Below are positions 16,967 through 23,776 of a stretch of 29,582 nucleotides of DNA, piece after piece. Source of the DNA: Sphingomonadales bacterium (GTDB taxonomy: Bacteria; Pseudomonadota; Alphaproteobacteria; Sphingomonadales; Sphingomonadaceae); the NCBI GenBank assembly GCA_004292705.1, contig RDXA01000346.1:1-29582 (forward strand), read 5' to 3'. A model generated the notes under the pieces. That model worked only from the letters and a program-made list of their open reading frames with translations. It had not been told where the DNA came from and made no database searches. The stretch's first letter is position 1, and every line of letters starts with the position of its first letter. The position numbers and the translations under genes are program-made.

Positions 16967-17051
16967 TGGTGCCCCTGGCCAGACTCGAACTGGCACATCT
17001 TTCGATAACCGATTTTGAGTCGGTCGCGTCTACCAATTCCACCACAGGGGC
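16967..17051 (-). tRNA. tRNA-Leu (CAA)
   Basis: Read on the minus strand, an 85-nt class II tRNA. The acceptor arms GCCCCTG and CAGGGGC are fully paired, U8 is present, and the anticodon stem ACCGA/TCGGT encloses the loop CTCAAAA with anticodon CAA for leucine UUG. A long variable arm, a T-arm with GTTCGAGTC, and an encoded CCA end at 16967-16969 are also present. No integrase or direct repeat suggests use as an attachment site. Confidence 0.97.
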
Positions 17052-17102
17052 GCCCGGAGCGGATGTGCGCGCTGTTAGCGAGGCGTCCGCGCCAAGGCAA
17101 GT

Positions 17103-17921
17103 CTAGCGCAATGCGCCCGCGAGCAGCTTGTGCAGTTTGGAGTGAAGCGCATCATTGGCCGCCAGCACCTGATTGGCATGGATCGGTTCAGACCGGCCGC
17201 GGTAGTCTGACACGAACCCGCCCGCCTCGCGCACCAGCAGGCAGCCGGCGGCGGTGTCCCAATCGGACAGGCCGCTTTCCCAGAAGCCGTCGAAGCGCCC
17301 TTGCGCCACATAGGCGAGATCGAGCGAAGCGGCGCCAAAGCGACGAATGCCCGCAACCTCGGGGCCGATCGCACCGAAGATCCGGCTCCATTCGGCAAAG
17401 TCGCCGTGGCCGAAGAACGGCACCCCGGTTGCCACCAAAGCATCGGCCAGGCGCGAGCGGGCCGAGACGCGCAAACGCGCATCCTGCAGCCAAGCACCGC
17501 GCGATTTTTCCGCCCAGAAGGTCTGGTCGGTGATCGGCTGATAGACCACGCCCGCAACCACATCGCCCCAGCCCTTGCCATCGGCGCGCGGTTCCTGCGC
17601 GGCGATGCTGATCGCGAAATGCGGGATGCCGTGGAGGAAGTTGCTGGTGCCATCGAGCGGATCGACGATCCAGCGCGGCATGCCGGGGTCGCCCTCGATC
17701 ACGCCTGCCTCTTCCATCACGAAGCCCCAGCCCGGACGCGCGGCGAGCAGCTCGTCATAGAGCGTGCGTTCGGAGCGCATGTCGGCCTTGCTGACGAAAT
17801 CGGCCGGGCCCTTGCGGCTGACCTGCAAATGTTCGACTTCGCCGAAATCGCGCCGCAGACGCCCGCCCGCCTTGCGCGCGGCGCGTTCCATGACGCGGAT
17901 GAGGCCGGAGATAGCTGCCAT
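17103..17921 (-). CDS. Inositol monophosphatase family protein
   Basis: A 272-residue cytoplasmic phosphatase of the lithium-sensitive, magnesium-dependent IMPase superfamily (SuhB/CysQ relatives). The metal site is complete: Glu70-Glu71 in FVMEEAG, WIVDPLDGTSNF (Asp87, Asp90) and GLSDWDTAAG near the C-terminus. The start ATG at 17921 gives the normal family length. It hydrolyses inositol-1-phosphate or a similar sugar or nucleotide phosphate; SuhB in E. coli also works in rRNA antitermination, but nothing here distinguishes these roles. The gene is in the same direction as efp, separated from it by a pair of palindromic repeats that would form hairpins, so the two are probably separate transcripts. 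Confidence 0.93.
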   Translation of the reverse strand: MAAISGLIRVMERAARKAGGRLRRDFGEVEHLQVSRKGPADFVSKADMRSERTLYDELLAARPGWGFVMEEAGVIEGDPGMPRWIVDPLDGTSNFLHGIPHFAISIAAQEPRADGKGWGDVVAGVVYQPITDQTFWAEKSRGAWLQDARLRVSARSRLADALVATGVPFFGHGDFAEWSRIFGAIGPEVAGIRRFGAASLDLAYVAQGRFDGFWESGLSDWDTAAGCLLVREAGGFVSDYRGRSEPIHANQVLAANDALHSKLHKLLAGALR

Positions 17922-17934
17922 TACTTACTCTCTG

Positions 17935-17962
17935 CCGTTCGCCTCGAGCGTAGTCGAGAGGC
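17935..17962 (+). repeat. Palindromic intergenic repeat, unit A
   Basis: The 28-bp unit starts CCGTTCG and contains the internal palindrome CTCGAGCGTAGTCGAG. It is closely similar, inverted, to unit B at 17980-18007. It resembles the short dispersed palindromes often seen between sphingomonad genes. A genome-wide count is needed to confirm that it is dispersed. Confidence 0.65.
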
Positions 17963-17979
17963 TTGGTCACGGCGCTAAT

Positions 17980-18007
17980 GTGTCTCGACTAGGCTCGACA
18001 CGAACGG
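17980..18007 (-). repeat. Palindromic intergenic repeat, unit B
   Basis: On the minus strand this 28-bp unit starts CCGTTCG and contains GTCGAGCCTAGTCGAGAC. Compared with unit A it differs at a few positions, and the outer-stem changes are compensatory (CCTCGA...TCGAGAGG versus TGTCGA...TCGAGACA). That points to selection on hairpin shape or to two subtypes. Confidence 0.65.
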
Positions 18008-18016
18008 GGGGTGTGC

Positions 18017-18580
18017 TCAGCTCGCCTTGCCGACGTAGGCTTGCTCGTAGACATCGACGATGATGCGCGTACCGCTGCCGATATGCGGCGGGACCATGAT
18101 ACGGACGCCGTTGTCGAGGATCGCGGGCTTGTAGCTGGAGGAGGCGGTCTGCCCCTTCACCACGGCGTCAGCCTCGACGATGGTGGCTTCGATCTGCGAG
18201 GGCAGTTCGACCGAGATCGGCTTTTCGTCCCACAGCTCAAGGTTCACCTGCATTCCGTCCTGCAGGAACGGGCGCGCATCGCCGAGCAGGTCGCCGGGCA
18301 GCGTGATCTGCTCGTAGGTGTCGTTGTCCATGAACACGAGGTCATCGCCCTCGGCATAGAGGAACTGGAATTCCTTGGTGTCGAGCCGCACGCGCTCGAT
18401 GGTGTCGGCGCTGCGGAAGCGCACGTTGGTCTTGCGGCCATCCTGCAGGTTCTTCATTTCGACCTGCATATAGGCCCCACCCTTGCCGGGCTGGGTGTGC
18501 TGGATCTTGGCGACCTTCCAGATGCCGCCTTCATATTCCAGGATGTTGCCGGGGCGGATATCGACGCCGCTGATCTTCAT
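18017..18580 (-). CDS. efp: Elongation factor P
   Basis: A 187-residue translation factor that binds the ribosome between the P and E sites and relieves stalling at consecutive prolines. The start is the ATG at 18580 (MKISGVDIRPGNILEY). The frame continues upstream to 18898 without family-like sequence. The N-terminal KOW-like domain has the tip loop QPGKGGAY with Lys33 at the modification site. The OB domains follow, and the chain ends with the typical C-terminal region SGTRIIVDVYEQAYVGKA. Which lysine-modification system it uses cannot be said, as none is encoded nearby. The gene is preceded by the inositol-monophosphatase repeats on its 3' side and is divergent from a small exported protein gene. 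Confidence 0.97.
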   Translation of the reverse strand: MKISGVDIRPGNILEYEGGIWKVAKIQHTQPGKGGAYMQVEMKNLQDGRKTNVRFRSADTIERVRLDTKEFQFLYAEGDDLVFMDNDTYEQITLPGDLLGDARPFLQDGMQVNLELWDEKPISVELPSQIEATIVEADAVVKGQTASSSYKPAILDNGVRIMVPPHIGSGTRIIVDVYEQAYVGKAS

Positions 18581-18755
18581 GGGGCTGTGGGCCTTTTTAC
18601 GAGGTGGAAAGAGCGATAGGGCGCGCCGCCGGACAGGCGCGGCGCCCCGCAAATGATGCGCGCCCATAGCCGAGCCGGATGGCAGGGGCAAGCGCGGGCA
18701 AATCCTGCGCGAAAGACGTGGCCTCGCCGGATCGGGGCTGGTAGGGGGCTGAGCC

Positions 18756-19178
18756 ATGAAGACCCGATACGTGTTTCTCTTGCTGGTGAGCGCCGCTGTG
18801 GTTGCTGCCCTGCTCCCTGGCACGGCCGACGGGCAGGATCGCATTGCTTCGCGCCCGCAAGGCAGCCCGACCACGCCAGCGGGCGGGATGCTCGGCATCC
18901 TGCGTCACGGCAGCTGGCAATGCGCGCTGCCGGGCGATGCCGGAGGCGAGGCCTTCATCGCGGTGCCGGAAGAGGCGTTCCTCATCGGCACCGCCTCAAG
19001 CTACGAGAATGCGGCAGGCACGGGCATTTACCTGCTGCGCGGCACCGAGGTGGTGTTCACCCGCGGCCCCAAGAAGGACGAGCGCTTCCGCGTGCTCGGC
19101 GAGAACACCTTGCAGAAGCTCAACCCCAATGGGAGCCTGAGCAAGCTCATCTGCACTCGCGTGGGGACAGCGCCCTAG
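18756..19178 (+). CDS. Small exported hypothetical protein
   Basis: A 140-residue protein starting at the ATG at 18756. It has a basic start, a hydrophobic core (VFLLLVSAAVVAALLPG) and a probable signal peptidase site around TADG-QD, so it should be periplasmic. The mature domain (about 50-135) is compact, with two cysteines (WQCALPG and LICTRVG) that could form a disulfide, and the segment EAFLIGTASSYENAAGTGIYLLRG. Codon use is GC3-rich, as in real neighbours. I do not recognise a named family. It is divergent from efp, with 175 bp between the two starts, and lies upstream of a lipoprotein gene of different composition. Confidence 0.8.
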   Translation: MKTRYVFLLLVSAAVVAALLPGTADGQDRIASRPQGSPTTPAGGMLGILRHGSWQCALPGDAGGEAFIAVPEEAFLIGTASSYENAAGTGIYLLRGTEVVFTRGPKKDERFRVLGENTLQKLNPNGSLSKLICTRVGTAP

Positions 19179-19302
19179 GCCGGACCGCGCTTATTGAATG
19201 GCAACCAAGGTGCGTCCGCTTCGGCCATGTTGCGACCGATTTGTCCATCCAACCTTAACTGTATTCAGATTAGAAACTGGTGTGGATTTAAGGGGCGCGA
19301 AG

Positions 19303-19818
19303 ATGCGTAAACTCGTTGTAGTCGCTTTCGTAATTTCGATTTCTGCCTGCCAAGCGGGCACACCACAAGGTGATGCGAACCTTCCCGATACGGAAAGCGA
19401 GATTGCCATTGCCAAGCCAAATCAAGCGGACTTGGCCTTTGCCAGCGCATGCCCGGACGGCAAACAGGGTAATTTCGGCGATAGCGTGATTTGCGAGGAA
19501 GGTGATCCGGCGGTTATCGCTGCCCTACCTGCTTGGGCCAAGCCGCCTCAGGAAGTCACAGTTCTGAACACAAGCATAAATCAAAATGGCATGGGTTACG
19601 CTGCCGATTATGACGGCCCCCTTTCCGATATCGAACCTCTTTATCGGAGCCAGGTCGAGCGTGAACCCGGAATCCAACTGAAGCCGCAAGACGGTTCCAG
19701 GATGTTGGTGGGATCGAAAATTGGCGATATGTCCGGAACCTATCTATCTTTGACACCAATCCAGAAATCATCGGGAGGCGAACAGGTCGAGATCAGGTTT
19801 TATCAGCGAACTATGTAA
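19303..19818 (+). CDS. Hypothetical lipoprotein on less GC-rich DNA
   Basis: A 171-residue product from the ATG at 19303, with a weak GGGGCG ribosome site. The N-terminus is a lipoprotein signal, VVVAFVISISAC, with Cys near residue 16 as the lipobox cysteine. The mature part is hydrophilic with two further cysteines (SACPDGKQGN and VICEEGDP) and no recognised domain. The chain ends EVQIRFYQ-like, so a beta-rich fold is possible. By eye the GC content and third-position bias are clearly lower than in every neighbouring gene, which suggests acquisition or relaxed constraint. An in-frame upstream extension to 19198 lacks a signal-like start. Function unknown. Confidence 0.72.
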   Translation: MRKLVVVAFVISISACQAGTPQGDANLPDTESEIAIAKPNQADLAFASACPDGKQGNFGDSVICEEGDPAVIAALPAWAKPPQEVTVLNTSINQNGMGYAADYDGPLSDIEPLYRSQVEREPGIQLKPQDGSRMLVGSKIGDMSGTYLSLTPIQKSSGGEQVEIRFYQRTM

Positions 19819-19882
19819 GGTCCGCTGCCTGAGAGATAGGCGCAGACAGGCCAGCTGCGGCCTTCCCGCTATTCTTGCAGCG

Positions 19883-20509
19883 CTACCCCCGCATCACCTT
19901 GGCAAACGCCTCAATCGCCGAAACCTCATCCCCGCCCCACACAGCGCCGGACACCGCGAGGAAATCTGCACCTGCCGCGATCAGCGGGGCGCAATTTGCC
20001 GGTGTGATTCCGCCGATGGCAACACAGGGAATCTCGAACAGGGTCGTCCACCACTCCAGAAGCTCGGGCTCCGGTCGCTCCGCGCTGCCCTTGTCCTTGG
20101 TGGTTGATGGATAGAAGGCACCGAAGGCGACATAATCCGCCCCGGCCTCGCCCGCTTCCATCGCGAAGTGCCGCGAGGCGTGGCAGGTCACCCCGATCTG
20201 CGCTTCGCGGCCAAGCTCAGTCCGCGCATCCCGAGGCGAACCGTCCTCCTGACCGAGATGCACGCCATCCGCCTTGAGCCGCTTGGCCAGTGCAACCGAA
20301 TCATTGACGATGAAGGCGACATCATGCGCAGCACAAATCGCCTGAAGCGGTGCCGCGAGCGTGGCGGCGTGATGCTGGTCCACGCCCTTCACCCGAAACT
20401 GGAAGGCGGTGACAAGGCCCCTCCCCGCAACAAGAGCGCGTTCAAGGCGTTGAGGGAAGTCCCCGCCCACATCGAGCGGGGAGATGAGATAGAGCTGTGT
20501 TTCCGTCAT
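19883..20509 (-). CDS. thiE: Thiamine phosphate synthase
   Basis: A 208-residue TIM-barrel enzyme joining HMP-pyrophosphate and thiazole phosphate to give thiamine phosphate. Start ATG at 20509. Family marks are the FQFRVKG strand (QLR in many homologues), the substrate-binding IVNDSVALAKRLKADGVHLGQEDG, the ITCHAS-like VTCHASRH, DYVAFGAFYPSTTK, and the phosphate-binding IGGITPANCAPLIAAGADFLAVSGAV. It is the last gene of a minus-strand run and begins 48 bp after the aldolase stop, so the two may be co-transcribed. No TPP riboswitch is visible in the 48 bp, as expected if it is internal to an operon. Confidence 0.93.
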   Translation of the reverse strand: MTETQLYLISPLDVGGDFPQRLERALVAGRGLVTAFQFRVKGVDQHHAATLAAPLQAICAAHDVAFIVNDSVALAKRLKADGVHLGQEDGSPRDARTELGREAQIGVTCHASRHFAMEAGEAGADYVAFGAFYPSTTKDKGSAERPEPELLEWWTTLFEIPCVAIGGITPANCAPLIAAGADFLAVSGAVWGGDEVSAIEAFAKVMRG

Positions 20510-20557
20510 GACAGCGCCCGCTAAAGCTTCGCGCGCGCCCTGTCACCTGTTCAGCCG

Positions 20558-21422
20558 TCAGACGCTCGCGCTGGCGATCTGGTCGATCGCCTTGCCGAGC
20601 ACCACGTCGAATTCCTCATCCGACTGTTGCTTGCGCAGATCCTGAAGCAGCCCGCGGCTGAAGCTCGCGATCATGCCGGGGTTCTGGGCGAGGCGCGAAC
20701 AGGCCTCGTCGGTCGAAAACCCGCCTGACAGGGCAACCACCCGCAGCACCTTGGGATGCTGCGTCAGCGGGGTGTAGAGGCCAGCTGTGGCCGGAATCGA
20801 AAGCTTGAGCATCACCTGCTGGCCATCGGGCAGCGCATCGAGGTGCTTCGTGATCTCGGCGAGGAGGATCGCCTCGCCTTCCACCCGGTCAGCAGCGGTG
20901 ATGTCATATTCAGGTTCAATGATCGGCATCAGGCCCGCCGCAGTGATCTGCGCGGCCACGTCGAACTGCTGCGCCACGACAGCGGCGATACCCGCGGGGT
21001 TCGCAGCCTTGATAACCGAGCGCATCTTGGTGCCGAACATCCCGGCAGCCACCGACTTTTCGAGCAGCGCGGGCAGCTTCACCATCGGCTTCATAAGCTG
21101 CGCACCATCGGCCTCGTCAGCCAGTCCTTCATCGACCTTGATGAAAGGGACGATGCCGCGCGCCTTGAGCGCATCGCCGGTGGTCTTGCCATCGACCATC
21201 CCGTCCATCGTCTTCTCGAACAGGATCGCGCCAATCACCTTGCCGCTGGCAAAGCAGGGGCTGGTAATGACACGCGCCCGCATTGCGTGGATCTGGGCGA
21301 ACATCTCTTCATCACCTGACCACTCGCCGTCATCCACCCCATAGCCGCGCACCCGACTGGTCGAGCGCGGCGATGAACCCCTGTCCGGTGGCGATGCGGG
21401 TCGTCATTTCCTGGGTATTCAT
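20558..21422 (-). pseudogene. fba: Class I fructose-bisphosphate aldolase, frameshifted near the N-terminus
   Basis: The gene begins at the ATG at 21422 (ribosome site GGAGAA) and reads MNTQEMTTRIATGQGFIAALDQSG. It then shifts frame near 21352 and would stop six codons later. The rest continues in another frame (GTG at 21352 to 20558): RGYGVDDGEW, FGTKMRSVI, and a standard C-terminus ending IDQIASASV. Relatives, as I recall them, read DQSGGSTPKAL-R here, and inserting exactly 20 nt restores one frame of 294 residues. This is a clean 20-nt deletion. It removes the phosphate-binding GSTPK stretch next to the aspartate equivalent to Asp33 of muscle aldolase. A product starting at the internal GTG would lack that aspartate. 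It is either a true pseudogene or an assembly error. Class I aldolase would interconvert fructose-1,6-bisphosphate and triose phosphates. Confidence 0.88.
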
Positions 21423-21474
21423 GGCGGCGTTCTCCGTTGCGGGTGCAATGTCTTGGGGCAGCATTTACCGACTG

Positions 21475-21488
21475 TGCATAGGTATGCA
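21475..21488. promoter_or_regulatory. Palindrome TGCATA-N2-TATGCA upstream of the aldolase gene
   Basis: A perfect 6-bp inverted repeat with a two-base centre lies 53 bp upstream of the aldolase ATG. On the minus strand it overlaps a possible promoter, TTGCAT-N16-TAAATG. It is a candidate operator. The binding protein is unknown. Confidence 0.4.
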
Positions 21489-21556
21489 AAAGCCTTGGCC
21501 CGCGCCCTTAGCGAGACCCGGCAGATGCTGCAACCGCGAAGGCGAGCGGCGGCGCA

Positions 21557-22012
21557 TCAGCGCCGCGATAGGCGCCGGATGATGCCCGTAAAGCTCAATG
21601 CTGGCGCGCCGTCGCCGGTCACCAGACCGCGCACGAAAATCGTCTTGCCGCCCCCGCGCGTGACCTCGCCCCGCGCCTCGACCAGCGCGCCGGACTGCAC
21701 CGCGCCAAGGAAATCGCCCGAGAGGTTGAGCGTCACCGCATGGTCGCCATTCAGTGCATCGGTGGCGATGGCAAAGAGTGCGAAATCGGCGAAGGTCAGC
21801 AGGCATCCGCCGTGCATGAACCCGCCGCCGTTCATGTGCCGCGGTTCGGCGCGGAAGGCGCTGACGCAGGTGCCGTCGTCCTCGCGGCGATAGAAGAACG
21901 GGCCGGAGCGGGTCTCGAACGGGTCGCCTTCCCAGAACCGCCAGCCGGCAAATTCGCCCGACTCTATGACTGACAGCGTGCCGTAGCTGGTTTCCACTGC
22001 TTCGCTCATCAT
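21557..22012 (-). CDS. PaaI-type hotdog-fold thioesterase
   Basis: A 151-residue cytoplasmic protein of the hotdog thioesterase family. Start ATG at 22012, whose A overlaps the preceding stop as TGATG; the next codon is also ATG (22009). The catalytic-region motif MNGGGFMHGGCLLTFADFA includes the HGG typical of PaaI-like acyl-CoA thioesterases, followed by LNLSGDFLGAVQSGALVEA on the central sheet. It probably hydrolyses an acyl-CoA; the substrate is not evident. It is translationally coupled to the NTF2-like gene and through it to pgk, an odd partner for a glycolytic gene. Confidence 0.88.
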   Translation of the reverse strand: MMSEAVETSYGTLSVIESGEFAGWRFWEGDPFETRSGPFFYRREDDGTCVSAFRAEPRHMNGGGFMHGGCLLTFADFALFAIATDALNGDHAVTLNLSGDFLGAVQSGALVEARGEVTRGGGKTIFVRGLVTGDGAPALSFTGIIRRLSRR

Positions 22013-22437
22013 CACTTCCACAATTGCAGGGCGCGCACCATATCGGCAAAACTGTCGTTCTGGTCGAGCTTTGCGAGACTGCGTTCGGTCAGCTTCCAGC
22101 CACCGATTGCGCCCTTGCGCCACAGGCCGGTGACAAGGAACGGCCCCGACCAGACCTTGGCGCCAAGCCGCAATTCCAGCTCGGCCCCGGCCACGAACCA
22201 TGCGACCTTGCCATGCTGGCGGACAAACACCTCGCGCATGGCAAAGCGGGTGCACGCAAAGCCGCGCTCAATTCCCGCCAGAAAGCTCGGGCGATCAAGC
22301 AGCTGCGGTGGGAGCGTACCGATCATCGCCATGAAGTCGCGTGCGAGGAGCTTTTTTGTCTCTTTCGTTTCGCTCGCCACCCAGGCGCGCATCAGGCGCA
22401 GTTCGAGCGCCTCGATCTCGGCTAGGCTGTCTGCCAT
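22012..22437 (-). CDS. NTF2-like / DUF4440-type protein
   Basis: A 141-residue protein from the ATG at 22437, two bases after the pgk stop at 22439. The sequence begins MADSLAEIEALELRLMRAWV with an amphipathic helix, then KLLARDFMAMIG, and several beta strands such as HGKVAWFVAGAELELRL. This is the helix-then-curved-sheet pattern of SnoaL-like or DUF4440 nuclear transport factor 2 folds. No catalytic residues can be assigned. The gene sits between pgk and a thioesterase, overlapping the latter by one base, so the three are surely one transcript. The same frame is open further upstream inside pgk, but that part is out of family. Confidence 0.8.
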   Translation of the reverse strand: MADSLAEIEALELRLMRAWVASETKETKKLLARDFMAMIGTLPPQLLDRPSFLAGIERGFACTRFAMREVFVRQHGKVAWFVAGAELELRLGAKVWSGPFLVTGLWRKGAIGGWKLTERSLAKLDQNDSFADMVRALQLWK

Positions 22438-22438
22438 A

Positions 22439-23641
22439 TCAGCCTTCGAGCGCAGCCACGCCGGGGAGCACGCGGCCTTCCATCCATTCGAGGAAAGCGC
22501 CACCTGCGGTTGAAACATAGGAGAAGTCGCCCGCAACGCCTGCCTGCGCCAGCGCCGCGACCGTATCCCCGCCACCGGCGACGCTGATGAGCGAGCCTTC
22601 CAGCGTCAGCGCGGCTGACGTCCGCGCCAATGCCACTGTCGCAGCATCGAAGGGCTCGGTCTCGAACGCCCCCAGCGGCCCGTTCCACACCAGCGTGCGG
22701 CACGTCTTGAGCACATCGGCGAGGGCCTCCACGGCCTGCGGCCCGAGATCAAGGATCATCTCGTCAGCGGCCACCTCGTGGACGTTGCAGACCCGCAGGG
22801 ACGCCGGATTGGCGGCGAATTCCTTCGCCACCACAACGTCATAGGGCAGATGCACCGTGCAGCCGCTGGCCTCTGCCTCGTCCATGATCTTCATTACAGT
22901 GGGGGCAAGGTCGTGTTCGCACAGGCTCTTGCCGACATTCACGCCGCGCGCGGCGAGGAAGGTGTTGGCCATCCCGCCACCGATGATGAGATGCTGCACC
23001 TTGCCGACGAGGTTTTCGAGCACCGCCAGCTTGGTCGAAACCTTCGCACCGCCCACCACCGCGGCGACCGGTTGCTCGGGCGAGCCAAGCGCAGCATCAA
23101 GCGCCTTCAACTCCGCCTCCATCGATCGGCCCGCATAGGCCGGGAGGAGATGCGCAAGGCCTTCGGTCGTCGCGTGAGCACGGTGGGCGGCACTGAAAGC
23201 GTCGTTGACGTAGAGCGTGCCATTCGCCGAAATGGCCTGTGCCAGAACGGGGTCATTCGCCTCCTCGCCCGGCCAGAAGCGGGTGTTATCCAGCAGGCCA
23301 ATATCGCCCGCACGCAAGATGCCGATCGACTGCGCCACCACCGGGCCCGTGATTTCGGGGATGAACATGATCTCCTCGCCCAGCACCTGCTCGACATCGC
23401 CCACGACCATGCTGGTCGAAAGGGTCGAAGACCGCTGTCCGCCGGGCCGGCCGAAATGCGCCAGAAGCAGCACCTTCGCCCCGCGCCCGGCGAGTTCGAG
23501 GATCGTCGGCTTCACCGCTTCGACCCGCGTCACGTCCGTCGCCGAGCCGTCCTTCATCGGCAAGTTGAGATCGACACGCACCAGCGCGACCTCGCCGGTC
23601 AGGTCGGCAGGCAGATCGTTGAGGGTCTTGAACTTGGGCAT
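22439..23641 (-). CDS. pgk: Phosphoglycerate kinase
   Basis: A 400-residue cytoplasmic enzyme converting 1,3-bisphosphoglycerate and ADP to 3-phosphoglycerate and ATP. Start ATG at 23641. N-domain substrate elements are VRVDLNLPMKDG, LLAHFGRPGG and LLDNTRFWPGEEAND; most homologues have LLEN where this has LLDN. The nucleotide domain has VVGGAKVSTKLAVLENL, WNGPLGAFE and VAGGGDTVAAL. The length is that of the family. It lies 135 bp after gap, separated by palindromic sequence, and is followed without gap by the NTF2-like and thioesterase genes. Confidence 0.97.
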   Translation of the reverse strand: MPKFKTLNDLPADLTGEVALVRVDLNLPMKDGSATDVTRVEAVKPTILELAGRGAKVLLLAHFGRPGGQRSSTLSTSMVVGDVEQVLGEEIMFIPEITGPVVAQSIGILRAGDIGLLDNTRFWPGEEANDPVLAQAISANGTLYVNDAFSAAHRAHATTEGLAHLLPAYAGRSMEAELKALDAALGSPEQPVAAVVGGAKVSTKLAVLENLVGKVQHLIIGGGMANTFLAARGVNVGKSLCEHDLAPTVMKIMDEAEASGCTVHLPYDVVVAKEFAANPASLRVCNVHEVAADEMILDLGPQAVEALADVLKTCRTLVWNGPLGAFETEPFDAATVALARTSAALTLEGSLISVAGGGDTVAALAQAGVAGDFSYVSTAGGAFLEWMEGRVLPGVAALEG

Positions 23642-23655
23642 TGCTGGCTCCTTCC

Positions 23656-23677
23656 CCCCTCCCGCCTGCGGGAGGGG
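23656..23677. repeat. GC-rich palindrome between gap and pgk
   Basis: Perfect 10-bp arms, CCCCTCCCGC and GCGGGAGGGG, around CT. A weaker hairpin, CTCCCGGTAGCGGGAAGG, lies about 80 bp further on. Such C/G-rich palindromes followed by GGGGGTGGG are typical dispersed intergenic elements in alphaproteobacteria. It could moderate expression of pgk relative to gap. Confidence 0.6.
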
Positions 23678-23776
23678 CCGGGGGTGGGAACATGCGGGCC
23701 GCAGCCCACCCCGCTGCGACTGGGCAGCAAGCTGCCAAGTCTTGTTCCTCTCCCGGTAGCGGGAAGGACAAGTGGA

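Noticed and set aside
16967..17051. tRNA-Leu as an integration site
   Set aside because: No integrase, no repeated tRNA 3' end and no change of composition in the flanks.
18600..18660. GC-rich imperfect hairpin (GGGCGCGCCGC...GCGGCGCCC) in the efp upstream region
   Set aside because: It has a bulge, no T-tract and lies between divergent starts, so neither a terminator nor an operator can be supported.
20510..20557. TPP riboswitch before thiE
   Set aside because: Only 48 bp lie between the aldolase and thiE, and no thi-box-like sequence is visible.
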